Assembly: GCA_002408205.1 (NCBI GenBank)
Contig: DHQY01000007.1
Location: forward strand, 310,811-359,110
Direction: 5' to 3'
DNA length: 48,300 bases
Source of the DNA: Bacteroidales bacterium UBA5326
Lineage (GTDB): Bacteria; Bacteroidota; Bacteroidia; Bacteroidales; UBA932
The notes beneath the pieces are model-generated. The model had not been told where the DNA came from. It did not search any database and saw nothing but the letters and a program-made list of their open reading frames with translations. Positions 1 to 9,300 of this stretch are shown piece by piece. The position numbers were made by a program, and so were the translations under genes. Numbering within the stretch: position 1 is the stretch's first letter; the number at the start of each line of letters is the position of its first letter.

Positions 1-200
1 TCCGCGGGCGCGAGGTTTCCCTTTTTCTAAATATATTATGGCAGGTTTTGTGGGTTCATGCCGGCAGAATTCCATTTGCGAATCGCCACGGTTTAGGAGT
101 TGCTGTCAAGGGTCAAACGCGGCGAAATGTTAATGCGTAGAAAATAAATGCATTGCGCAGAGAAAGAATTTAACCCTTGATTTGGTCCTCATGAATTTAT
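1..200 (+). repeat. Terminal repeat copy A (left end)
   Basis: This repeat of about 200 bp is present as an inverted copy at the other end of the window (48101-48300). The outer 49 bp of the two copies differ at one position, and similarity then decays but stays clear to about base 190. It begins with a GC-rich segment (TCCGCGGGCGCGAGG) and continues into AT-rich sequence. An internal 75-bp module with inverted ends lies at 106-180. A partial third copy lies at 812-894 and a 31-bp copy at 21800-21830. No gene is seen in it. It behaves like a dispersed intergenic repeat of the host genome. Confidence 0.85.
106..180. repeat. 75-bp inverted-repeat module, left copy
   Basis: The module begins TCAAGGGTCAAA and ends TTTAACCCTTGA, a 12-bp inverted repeat with one mismatch. 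The equivalent module in the right-end repeat (48123-48197) is also exactly 75 bp, has perfect 12-bp ends and is about three-quarters identical. The partial repeat at 812-894 stops where this module would start. It is MITE-like in form, but no target duplication can be proved. Confidence 0.6.
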
Positions 201-383
201 TGGGTTTCCGGAGAGGTTACCGTCAAGGACAGCGCTTCGCGCCCCTGCTTCGTCACCCTGATCAACCACATAAAGACCCTCCCCTGGCACCGAATTAAGG
301 AATTGACAAGTATTATTATCAGAAAACGTTTACTTTTATACAATATAAAACCTTGAAAAAAAAATACAAAAATGATAATGAAT

Positions 384-731
384 ATGAACATCCCATTTCA
401 GACCATTGATTGGTCAATCATTCCAAAGACAGAACATAAAGGAGAAACCGGCATGGCTTATTGGCAGACCTTACAATTTGAAGGGCTGAGGATAAGAATG
501 GTTGAATATTCAAAAGGTTATGTTGCAGACCACTGGTGTACAAAAGGACATATTGTACATTGTCTGGAAGGTGATTTTGTGAGTGAACTTAGCAATGGTC
601 AGCAATTTATCCTGGCAAAAGGAATGACCTACGTGGTGTCGGATGAGCTGAGTTCTCACCGTTCCACTACAGTTGACGGCGTAAAACTATTGATTATCGA
701 TGGCGATTTTCTCAAATTGAGTAATCAATGA
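384..731 (+). CDS. DHCW-motif cupin-fold protein
   Basis: A small soluble single-domain beta-barrel protein of about 115 residues. The sequence carries the DHW-C...GHIVHCLEG segment that gives the DHCW-motif cupin family its name, followed by a second conserved stretch around GMTYVVSDELSSHRS. Members are annotated as cupin-fold proteins of unknown reaction; the His and Cys residues could bind a metal, which is inference. In-frame ATGs occur at 372, 378 and 384. I chose 384 because the family usually begins MNIPFQTIDW; there is no clear ribosome binding site to decide. It stands alone, with repeat sequence on both sides, so context gives no functional clue. Confidence 0.85.
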   Translation: MNIPFQTIDWSIIPKTEHKGETGMAYWQTLQFEGLRIRMVEYSKGYVADHWCTKGHIVHCLEGDFVSELSNGQQFILAKGMTYVVSDELSSHRSTTVDGVKLLIIDGDFLKLSNQ

Positions 732-811
732 TCCAATGTTATAAACACAGTAAAAGTTCAAACAAATTGGAGCTGAAGGCCGAGTCCGGTGCGTTTCGCT
801 AAAACGTGTTG

Positions 812-894
812 GTAAGATATGTAGAACAGGTTTTGTGGATTCATGCGGGCAGAGTTCCATTTGCAAATCACCACGGTTTAGGTGTTGCCGTCAA
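812..894 (+). repeat. Interspersed repeat, partial copy B
   Basis: This stretch matches bases 28-109 of the left terminal repeat in the same orientation. The core around CAGGTTTTGTGG, CCATTTGC and CCACGGTTTAGG is nearly identical. It lacks the GC-rich outer end and stops at GTCAA, precisely where the 75-bp module begins in the terminal copies. Confidence 0.75.
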
Positions 895-1058
895 TTGAAG
901 AAGAAAAAAGTCTTCCCAATGCAGGGAAACTTATTGGTATAACAGAACGTTTTCTTGCTTTAGTCAATTCTAAGATTTAATGCAACCCAGAAAAGTGAAT
1001 ATGTTTTGGTACTGTTGCTTTTACAGGAATAGTTATAAATTTAATTAACGGTATTTAG

Positions 1059-1079
1059 CCGATAAATGTATTTTATCGG
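1059..1079. promoter_or_regulatory. Palindrome, possible operator of the WYL regulator
   Basis: Perfect 8-bp arms CCGATAAA and TTTATCGG are separated by 5 bases, about 70 bp before the chosen start of the WYL-domain regulator. Autoregulation by binding a site like this is common for such regulators, but here it is inference. The palindrome overlaps an upstream in-frame ATG at 1066, which argues against that longer start. Confidence 0.35.
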
Positions 1080-1146
1080 TAAATTAACAGATAGTTATTT
1101 ACTGTCAGGAACATTGGCAAAACGTACTGAGTTAACAAATATTACC

Positions 1147-2058
1147 ATGGACCAACCCAAACTGGAAAGGCTGCTTAGATTAATGAAAATGCTGACAGCC
1201 AACAACTCGTTGACCATAGATGAAATTGCTTACAAGTTAGACATTTCGTCCCGTTCGGTTTATCGCTACATTGACACCTTCCGCGATGCCGGGTTTGTGA
1301 TTAAAAAGACAAACAATTGCCCCAAGCTTGACAAATCTTCCCCCTATTTCAAAGAAATTAGCGAGCTAATCCATTTCACAGAAGAAGAAGCCTATATCCT
1401 TAAGTCGGCCATCGAAAGTATTGACGAAAACAACCTGCTCAAACAAAACCTCAAGAAGAAACTATATACCGTTTACGATTACAACATTCTGGCCGAGACT
1501 ATTGTAAGCGGGAAAAACGGACGTAACGTCCAGCGATTGGTACAGGCCATTGAAAATAAGAATCGTGTAGTGTTGAAAAATTATGCCTCGGCACACGGTA
1601 ACGATATCAGAGACAGAGAAGTAGAGGCTTATGCCTTTACAACCAATTATGTACAGGTATGGTGTTACTGCCCCGATGAACATCAAAATAAGCTCTTTAA
1701 AGTATCCCGGATAGGAAATGTAGAAGTACTGCCCCACCCCTGGCAAAACGAATTGGACCATCAGTCGGGTTATATAGATGTTTTCAGAATGCACAGCAAC
1801 CAGACCAGTCCCGTAAAACTCAAACTCGGCTTGCGTGCCGCTAATCTTTTGATGGAAGAATTTCCGCTTGCCTCTAAACACCTCACGAAACTTTCCAACA
1901 GTGAATGGATGTTCAGTGCCGGGGTTTGTTCCTTTGACGGCGTGGGACGGTTTGTAATGGGATTGTTAGACGATATTGAGATTGTTGAATCGCCCGAACT
2001 GGAAAAATACATAGCCGATCGTATAAAAAATATTCAAACAAAATTTTCATTGTCATAA
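1147..2058 (+). CDS. HTH-WYL domain transcriptional regulator
   Basis: A predicted DNA-binding regulator of 303 residues. An N-terminal helix-turn-helix of the DeoR/HTH_11 type is visible (residues 1-60, with LTIDEIAYKLDISSRSVYRYIDTF), followed by a WYL-type ligand-sensing domain (about 140-230, with VLKNYAS... and EVEAYAFTTNYVQVWCY) and a C-terminal extension. WYL domains are thought to sense nucleic-acid or nucleotide ligands and often regulate defence or stress genes. The reading frame is open to an ATG at 1066, but homology to the helix-turn-helix starts at MDQPKLERL, so the ATG at 1147 is preferred. The HIRAN-domain gene follows 52 bp downstream and may be a target or partner. A palindrome at 1059-1079 could be its operator. 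Confidence 0.88.
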   Translation: MDQPKLERLLRLMKMLTANNSLTIDEIAYKLDISSRSVYRYIDTFRDAGFVIKKTNNCPKLDKSSPYFKEISELIHFTEEEAYILKSAIESIDENNLLKQNLKKKLYTVYDYNILAETIVSGKNGRNVQRLVQAIENKNRVVLKNYASAHGNDIRDREVEAYAFTTNYVQVWCYCPDEHQNKLFKVSRIGNVEVLPHPWQNELDHQSGYIDVFRMHSNQTSPVKLKLGLRAANLLMEEFPLASKHLTKLSNSEWMFSAGVCSFDGVGRFVMGLLDDIEIVESPELEKYIADRIKNIQTKFSLS

Positions 2059-2059
2059 G

Positions 2060-2084
2060 TTGTCAAATACCGGCCGTTTCTTTG
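2060..2084 (+). promoter_or_regulatory. Possible promoter of the HIRAN gene
   Basis: TTG at 2060-2062 and TTTCTTTG at 2077-2084 resemble the Bacteroidota -33 (TTTG) and -7 (TAnnTTTG) boxes, with one mismatch in the latter and a spacing slightly short of the usual 19-21. It lies between the WYL gene stop and the HIRAN start, which would give the HIRAN gene its own promoter. Confidence 0.3.
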
Positions 2085-2110
2085 TACCGTAATCATTTAT
2101 TATTAGCGTT

Positions 2111-2428
2111 ATGAAGACAAAGAAAAGGCATTACATGAATTTTGATATCGCGGGGTTCTCCTATTGGGAAGGGTGTTTAGTTTTCGGCGAGTTGAAAATT
2201 GGGACTGAACTTACCCTGGTTCGCGAGGAAGACAACAAATTTGACCCCTATGCGGTTGCCGTTTATTACAAAGAATCCAAACTCGGATTTATTCCCCGCT
2301 CGGCAAACCACGAAATCAGCAAGTTTCTCGAACTCGGACACACCAGCTTATTTGAAGTAAGGATTAACCGTATTACACCCGATGCACACACAGAAAATCA
2401 GATTGGTGTAATTGTGTATATCAAGTGA
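2111..2428 (+). CDS. HIRAN domain protein
   Basis: A 105-residue protein that is essentially one HIRAN domain: a conserved GFSYWEG segment, then LVREEDNKFDPYAVAVYY and KLGFIPRSANHEISKFL. The HIRAN domain is known as a single-stranded DNA 3'-end binding module in eukaryotic HLTF/Rad5. Stand-alone bacterial versions occur near DNA-processing or defence genes and their role is unknown. It lies just downstream of the WYL regulator on the same strand. No signal peptide or membrane segment is seen, so it is cytoplasmic. Confidence 0.85.
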   Translation: MKTKKRHYMNFDIAGFSYWEGCLVFGELKIGTELTLVREEDNKFDPYAVAVYYKESKLGFIPRSANHEISKFLELGHTSLFEVRINRITPDAHTENQIGVIVYIK

Positions 2429-2583
2429 GAAGTGAGAAGTGGAAAATCGCGCCGGCACCGCACCCAGGTGCCGGAGAATTTGGCCGAATATGACCCTAAA
2501 CCTGTTTCTGTTAATTTGGTTCGTGAAGTATATAAGGTGTTAGGGTGCGTAAAAAAGATCGTGTAAACTAAAACTCTATAATA

Positions 2584-5500
2584 ATGAAGCTTTTAAAATG
2601 TTTATCCCTTGCGGGTATTGTTTGTGTATTATGTATTATCGGATGTGATTCAAAAGAAGAACCAAATCCAACGCCCGAACCGACAGAGCAAAGCTCAATT
2701 TCATTCAGCTCTACATCTATTACTGCTAAGGCAGAAGCCGGATCAATGTCGTTTTCAGTTACCGCATCAGGCAGCTGGACAATAACAGGTGGTACTGAAT
2801 GGTGTTCTGTTTCTCCTTCCAGCGGTTCGTCCGGGACAACAAATATTACTTTAACTTTTACAGAGAATACTACAAGTCAGGATAAATCAACCAGCTTAGT
2901 AGGTAAATGCGGATCTGCATCAGCAACGATTGTTGTTACTCAAAAAGAAAAAAATTCCCTAACGATCACTTCAAATAAATATGAAGTAAACCAAAGTGGC
3001 GGTAATATTGAGGTAGAAGTTAAAACGAATATCGATTTTGATGTAAATATTCCTTCTCAATATAATTGGATCAAATACATTTCAACCAAAGCGATTTCCA
3101 CCAAAACAGTCACATTTGCTATTGACGCTAATACCGATTATGACAAAAGAGATGGTTATGTAATAATAAAAGACAAATCCAGTAGTTTGGCAGACACAGT
3201 ACATATTTTTCAAGCCCAAAAAGACGTGATTGTACTTTCTCAGAACGTATACAATGTCCCTGCTGCTGGTAGCAATATCAAAATTGAAATAAAAAGTAAT
3301 GTAGAATATGAGGTTAAGATGCCGGAAGCGGACTGGCTTTCTTTAATATCTACCAAAGCTTTGTCTTCACATACTGTAGAAGTGGCTGTCAAAGCTAATG
3401 AGACTTATGACGAAAGAGAAGCAGTTATTTCTTTTAATAACCAAAATGCATCATTGACGGAAGAGGTTATCGTACGTCAGTCTCCGGTAGGTGTTCTGAT
3501 AATTGGACAGACAGAGTACAAGATAGGCGCAGAAGGTGGAACAGTGACAGTGCCATTGCAACGAAATGTCGATATGGAAATAGACATTAAAAACGATTGG
3601 ATTCATATGATTAATACAAAAGGAGTTATTAAAGATTCTTTGGTATTTCAAATTGACACCAATCCTACGTATAATGGGCGCAAAGGAGAAGTTATTATTA
3701 GCGGGACAGGAACTGACCTCAGGGAGACGTTGAACATCACTCAGGACCAAAAGATTTATGTTAATGCAGAGGAACAAGAGCTCACTGTTTCCGATAAGGG
3801 AGGTGTTTTCACCATTACCGTTCAGTCTAATGATGAAGTTAAAATCTTTATTCCAGATGAATATTCTTCCTGGTTACGCCAAAATGCGACAAAAACAACT
3901 ATTTCTCAAAATTTCACGTTTCAGGCCGATGTAAATCCCGAGTTCGAAACACGCAGAGGTGTCATATATTTTTACCATGAAAAATTGGAGGATGGAGATA
4001 CTGTATATGTTAATCAACAAGGGAATACCGGGATAAAAATATCAAACGAAACAGTGAACATCGACTCCCCTGCGGGAAATACAAAGTACTCTTTTATTGC
4101 AGGTGCCAATTGGAGTATTTCGGTTGATCGGGAATGGTGCACCATAGATCCTGTGTCCGGAACATCAGGATCCATAGAAATTGCCATTAATTATCGGGAA
4201 AATAAACAGTTTGCTTCCAGGAAAGCCAATGTTACAATAAAAACTTCTGAAGTATCTGAAACATTTGTTGTTATTCAAAATGCCCGGCCCGGGGCTCCAA
4301 AAAACGGTATAAGCACATACGAAGGGCTTAAGGCCTTCCGTAATGCAGCCAATGCAGGGCAAGACATATCTCAATGGCAGGATGATAATGGGGTGGTAAA
4401 CCTCATAGCAGACATTGTAATGCCTTATAATAAAGAAAGCTGGACCCCTGTTAAATCTTTCGGTGGCGTTTTTGATGGCAACGGTTTCTCGATTGACAGC
4501 ATGTATGTAAGGCAAGATTTGGATGCCGGATTGTTTGGCACAATAAAAAGTGGCGGTATTGTCAGGAATATCATTATGAAAAGAGGATGTTATATTGCAT
4601 CCAAGACGTCAGCAAATGATGACTATTATATTCTTAAAATGAGTGGTGCCATATGCGGGTATAATAGCGGAGGGACTATCAGTAATTGTGAGAATGAAGC
4701 CTTTTTACTATACGGACGTCTTGTTGGTGGCATATGCGGTTGTAACCTGGGGACGGTCGAAGGCTGTAGAAACAGAGGGCCTATCCTTTCTTATTATTGT
4801 GAAGAAGACTATTTATTTGGTGGTATATGCGGTTATAATGGTTCAACCATTCGTAATTGTACCAACGAAAGTGCAGCGTATGCCCGCGGAACTGCAGCCG
4901 AAATAGGTGGAATAGCAGGACGAAATGAAGGTGGAATTTATAATTGCACAAACTATGCTAATTTGGAATGTACATACTCCGGAAGCGCTTATAAAACATC
5001 TATTGGTGGTATTGCATCGGCTTTAGTGGGTGATGACGCTTTAATAGAAAATTGCGTTAACCATGGGCAGATTACCGGGTACAGATATCCTGGTGGAGTT
5101 GCCGGTTACAACGGAGGGGGAGACAGCGGGTATGGGACTATCTCAAACTCTACAAATACAGGAAAAATAATTGGAAATGGTAAGCAAGGCGGCGGGATTA
5201 CTGCAATGAACTATTGCGGTGACATTGTTAATTGTATAAATAAGGGACAAGTAACCGAAGCTATGTATGCAGGTGGAATTGTTGGCTATGGCGATGGATC
5301 AACAGCAAAAATCGGCAAGATAGATAAGTGCACCAATGAAGGCCACATTTTAGCCTCTTCTGCAGGTGGCGGTATTTGCGGGTATAACAGAAATTACAGT
5401 CGGATAACTGACTCTTCAAACAGTGGGAAGGTTGAATCTATGGGTGATTATGCCGGAGGTGTCTGTGGCTATAACGAAACCAATGGGATAGTGTATAACT

Positions 5501-5640
5501 GTACTAATACAGGATCTGTAAAGAGCAATAAATACACGGGAAATATTACTGGCAACGATTCATCTGCTTCAGCTCCAAAGGCAACTTCAGGTACCCATAA
5601 TTCATTATCCATGAAAAGTTTGAAAGACCTTTTAAAGTAG
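2584..5640 (+). CDS. Surface lipoprotein with BACON repeats and GLUG repeats
   Basis: A 1018-residue predicted lipoprotein. The signal peptide ends in a lipobox (CIIG-C21) followed by a Pro/Glu-rich linker. About six Ig-like BACON-type domains follow (roughly 38-122, 125-214, 217-302, 305-390, 393-480 and 485-568); the first and last carry the classic sW.t..tEWCsvsP.SGtsG pattern, while the middle ones share a WI..I.TKA motif and look like copies of one another. Residues 575-985 contain repeated GGI.GYN...I.NCTN units of the GLUG type, which form a beta-solenoid. BACON domains bind glycans or mucin in Bacteroidota and GLUG repeats occur in adhesins, so an outer-surface adhesion role is likely but inferred. 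It is a single gene, not part of an obvious operon. Confidence 0.85.
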   Translation: MKLLKCLSLAGIVCVLCIIGCDSKEEPNPTPEPTEQSSISFSSTSITAKAEAGSMSFSVTASGSWTITGGTEWCSVSPSSGSSGTTNITLTFTENTTSQDKSTSLVGKCGSASATIVVTQKEKNSLTITSNKYEVNQSGGNIEVEVKTNIDFDVNIPSQYNWIKYISTKAISTKTVTFAIDANTDYDKRDGYVIIKDKSSSLADTVHIFQAQKDVIVLSQNVYNVPAAGSNIKIEIKSNVEYEVKMPEADWLSLISTKALSSHTVEVAVKANETYDEREAVISFNNQNASLTEEVIVRQSPVGVLIIGQTEYKIGAEGGTVTVPLQRNVDMEIDIKNDWIHMINTKGVIKDSLVFQIDTNPTYNGRKGEVIISGTGTDLRETLNITQDQKIYVNAEEQELTVSDKGGVFTITVQSNDEVKIFIPDEYSSWLRQNATKTTISQNFTFQADVNPEFETRRGVIYFYHEKLEDGDTVYVNQQGNTGIKISNETVNIDSPAGNTKYSFIAGANWSISVDREWCTIDPVSGTSGSIEIAINYRENKQFASRKANVTIKTSEVSETFVVIQNARPGAPKNGISTYEGLKAFRNAANAGQDISQWQDDNGVVNLIADIVMPYNKESWTPVKSFGGVFDGNGFSIDSMYVRQDLDAGLFGTIKSGGIVRNIIMKRGCYIASKTSANDDYYILKMSGAICGYNSGGTISNCENEAFLLYGRLVGGICGCNLGTVEGCRNRGPILSYYCEEDYLFGGICGYNGSTIRNCTNESAAYARGTAAEIGGIAGRNEGGIYNCTNYANLECTYSGSAYKTSIGGIASALVGDDALIENCVNHGQITGYRYPGGVAGYNGGGDSGYGTISNSTNTGKIIGNGKQGGGITAMNYCGDIVNCINKGQVTEAMYAGGIVGYGDGSTAKIGKIDKCTNEGHILASSAGGGICGYNRNYSRITDSSNSGKVESMGDYAGGVCGYNETNGIVYNCTNTGSVKSNKYTGNITGNDSSASAPKATSGTHNSLSMKSLKDLLK

Positions 5641-5692
5641 CGGATGAGATTTGTAAGTGAGCGGCTCTAACCTGTCATGAGAGATTTATAAA

Positions 5693-5874
5693 TGTTTGCT
5701 GAGGCAAGGCCCATCAGGAAACTCATCCCTTCGACCCTTTACATCTATGATGAAAAAGATGTGATATATCCTGGTAACAACTCGACTGGCGCTACTTAAA
5801 TTGAAGAATTTACAATTGAACATATACTCCCTGATGCATTAGGAAGAAAAAATAAACAAGATTTGCATGAATAA
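5693..5874 (+). pseudogene. Remnant of an HNH-nuclease-like gene
   Basis: One frame reads MFAEARPIRKLIPSTLYIYDE... and stops at 5798; the following codons in another frame encode EEFTIEHILPDALGRKNK before a stop at 5874. The EHILPDALG segment resembles the histidine-bearing HNH core of stand-alone HNH endonucleases. In-frame stops, a frame change and the loss of the zinc-binding part indicate a broken gene. The match is short, so family assignment is tentative. Confidence 0.3.
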
Positions 5875-6040
5875 ACCCCTCAATGAAAAGCGTGCATTAT
5901 ACATGGGATCGATTTTTAAAAGCGTAAGAGACTTTGTCAACAAATGCGATGTTGAGCCCTTTGATCCAGAAAGTAGAGCAGTATATATGGCAAACATTAT
6001 TCATGATGAACTTATAAACAGTTCGAAGAAGATTATCTGA
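5867..6040 (+). CDS. Short open frame, unknown, possibly a gene fragment
   Basis: This frame encodes 57 residues starting MNKPLNEKRALYMGSIFK and ending in NSSKKII. Its composition looks like real protein (helical, charged, no low complexity), and it begins where the HNH-like fragment stops, in a shifted frame. It may be the C-terminal part of the same broken gene rather than an independent small protein. I do not recognise a family. Confidence 0.3.
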   Translation: MNKPLNEKRALYMGSIFKSVRDFVNKCDVEPFDPESRAVYMANIIHDELINSSKKII

Positions 6041-6354
6041 TGTAGTAGTCTAAAAAAACTGGACAGAAAAATATTTAAATATTAGTTTTCTGTTGTATGA
6101 AAAGATCAATATGAGTATTTATAACCTGAACTTAGCTTTTTATCGGATACATACGTTATTTTCAAAATTTTAGAGTAACTTCGTCTAAGAGACTGTACAA
6201 AACCAAACAATTGATCCAAAGTAAAAAGTCTGTCCTGACAGGTTAGAACAGCTCAGCATAGTAGTTTCCACTAGTCGTTGTTTGCAGCAATGCTATTTTT
6301 TTGGCATAAGTTAGATTATGCAAGTAAGCCTTTTGTATCAATAAAAGTATAAAA

Positions 6355-9300
6355 ATGGAATCTGATTTGATTAAGGTTGAGTTTATTTACCTTCCGGTTA
6401 TCAATTTTTCGTTGCAACAAAATCGTGTTTCTCTCACACGTGTTTTCACCATTGAAAATTGTTCGGAAAGGGCACTTAAAAATGTTCGAATTAGCTTGAA
6501 TGTTGAACCGATGTTTGGAGTTGCCGAGAAATACGCTATTGAAACCATTCCTGTAAACGAAACGGTTCGGGTGAATAATCTGAAACTCAATTTATCAACA
6601 GATTTCTTTATTCAACTGACTGAGAGATTAGCTGGCAATTTGTTTTTAGAAATAACAGCTGACGATGTGGTCCTTTTTCAAGAGAAGTATCCCATTGATA
6701 TTTTGGCATTTGATCAGTGGAGTGGGATCTCTGTTTTACCAGAGATGTTGGCGGCATTTGTCACACCCAATCATCCAGCCATTTTTTCAATTCAGAGAAA
6801 AGCCGCCGATATTTTGGGACAAATGACTGAAAATCCTTCACTTGATGAATATCAAAGTAGAAATCCTAACCGGGTTAAAAGCCAGATGGCTGCACTGTAT
6901 AGTGCCATTGTTGAATGTGGTATTATTTATAGCTCAGTACCTGCCAGCTTTGAAAATACAGGCCAGAGAGTAAGGCTAGTCGATTCTGTCCTGTCGCAAA
7001 AGCTTGGAACTTGCCTGGATATGTCATTATTATACGCCTCTTGCCTGGAAGCTATAGGCATTCATCCATTAATCATTATTTCGAAAGGACATGCTTATGC
7101 CGGTGCATGGCTCATACCCGATACGTTTCCAGATAGTGTCATTGATGATAGTTCATTCCTGACAAAACGTACGGCAGCGGGTATCAACGAGATAATATTG
7201 GTTGAGACGACCTGCATGAACAAGGGTAAAGATATGTTATTTGACGAGGCCATTAGTTTTGCAAATGATAACATTAGCCATATCGGTGATTTTGTCTTTG
7301 CGTTGGATGTCAAACGATCCAGATTCTCAGGTATTAGGCCCCTGCCGCAGAGGATTTTGAATGGTGAAAATTGGGTGATAAAAGAAAGTGAGGAAGAGGC
7401 CTCAAAAACTAAGATAGATGCAACGGAGCAGATTAATCCATTTGATCTGTCGAATCTTTCTACGAACATTCAGGTCACCAAACAACTGATGTGGGAGCGC
7501 AAACTATTGGACTTGAGCTTACGAAATAATTTATTAAATACACGTATTACCCAAAACACTATTCAACTAATTTCTGCCAATCTTGATAAGTTTGAAGATG
7601 CGTTAGCCGATGGTAGTGAATTTAGGCTTATGCCGAAACCCACCGATTGGGATAACCCATTATATAATTTTGGCATTTATAATTCGGTGCCTTCAACAGA
7701 TCCAATTACGGAACTTATCAAATCAGAGATATCCCAGAAAAGGTTACGAACCTACCTGACAGAAGCGGATCTGGAAAAATCGTTAAAGAACCTATATCGT
7801 GCCTCCCGTCTTTCTTTAGAAGAAAATGGGGCCAATACCTTGTATTTGGCACTTGGTATGTTGCGTTGGTATGAAACACCGAGCAGCGAACGGCATCGTT
7901 ATGCACCGATTTTGTTGTTTCCGGTTGAAATCATTCGAAAATCGGCATCAAAGGGCTATGTGATTCGCTCTCGAGAAGAAGATACTATACTCAATATTAC
8001 CCTCCTTGAGATGCTGAGACAGAATTTTGGAATCAATGTACCTGGTCTCGAGACTCTTCCGCTTGACGAAAGTGGAGTGAATGTTCGTCTAATTTATTCC
8101 ATCTTCAGAAATAGCATTAAAAATCAACCAAAATGGGATGTTGAGGAGCAAGCAATTTTAGGAATTTTCTCTTTCAATAAATTTATCATGTGGAATGATA
8201 TCCATAACAACGCTGATAAATTGATTGAGAATAAATTGGTGAGAAGCATTGTCAATGGCAAGATTGAATTTGATGTGGAGAACACCAAAACAGATGCGTC
8301 TGAGCTTGATAAAGTATTGACTCCGGCGGATATTGTGTTACCCATCAGTGCTGATTCATCTCAGCTGGAGGCTATTTATGAGTCAATTAACGACAAAACC
8401 TATGTGTTACATGGTCCTCCAGGAACCGGGAAGTCCCAAACTATTACCAATATTATAGCCAATGCACTCTATAAAGGGAAAAGGGTGCTTTTTGTTGCAG
8501 AGAAAATGGCAGCCTTGGAAGTGGTAAAGAACCGTCTTGATTCAATCGGGGTGGGCCCGTTTTGCCTGGAGTTGCATTCTAATAAGGCTAAAAAGACTTC
8601 AGTGCTTTCTCAACTTAAAGTGACAACTGAAATCAATAAAAAGTATACTTCCGAAAATTTCAAACGTGATGCGATACGTTTATTTGAACTTCGTAAGGAA
8701 CTGAATGTATATATTGAGGCCTTGCACAGGGAATATCCGTTTGGCCTAACATTATACCAGGCAATTACCAGATACTTGTATCTGCAAACTGATTATGAAC
8801 TGAAATTTCCCCACTCATTATTTACTGATCTTACAAAGGATAAAGTTTATAAATGGGAGGAATCAATAGACCGACTTATAAGTGTTTGCAATGCATGTGA
8901 CCATCCATATAACAACCCATTAACAGGAATCAATATTACCAGCTATTCGACCGAAATAAAGGAACAAATTTCGAATGACATAAAACGTTTGATTGAAATC
9001 CTTTTGGAATTGAAATCATCTATTCAATCTTTGTCTTTCTTATTCGGTGGTGAACATTACTCAAAAGAAGAAATAGACGTTGCTTTAACGCTTATTTCAA
9101 TTTTACAAACAATTCCTGAGCTAACTCCGGCTTTGCTTTGTGAAAAACAATTGGAAAGAACGCTGGAAGAATGCAAAGAGATTATTGCGTTTGGTGAAGA
9201 TCGTGATCGTAACAAGACAAATATTACTCGTGTATTCACCGATGGATTTTTATCACTAGATGCGCGAATAATTTTGAATAAATGGGATCTGGCTTGCAGG

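Larger units (their letters stand above)
732..1146. other. Intergenic stretch with repeat and gene remnant
   Basis: No intact gene. It holds repeat copy B (812-894), then a short open fragment at 894-980 encoding a 28-residue C-terminal-like tail (ends ...RFLALVNSKI) directly at the repeat edge, then a palindrome at 1059-1079 before the WYL regulator. The fragment has no start codon and no recognised family; it may be the end of a gene cut off by the repeat. Confidence 0.45.
5641..6354. other. Gene-poor stretch with decayed coding fragments
   Basis: No intact long gene. The interval contains pieces of a decayed HNH-type gene (about 5693-5874), a 57-residue open frame (5867-6040) and an AT-rich hairpin (arms CAGAAAA 6064-6070 and TTTTCTG 6086-6092). 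A perfect 12-bp inverted repeat (TCTAACCTGTCA at 5666-5677, complement at 6236-6247) brackets most of it. No convincing promoter for the downstream helicase gene is visible. Confidence 0.4.

Noticed and set aside
197..391. Short - strand frame of 64 codons between the left repeat and the cupin gene
   Set aside because: It begins in AT-rich sequence giving a run of Phe and Ile, overlaps the cupin start, and has no family match that I can see.
1066..1146. Longer N-terminus of the WYL regulator from the ATG at 1066
   Set aside because: The extra residues do not resemble the helix-turn-helix family, and the ATG overlaps a palindrome that is more likely an operator.
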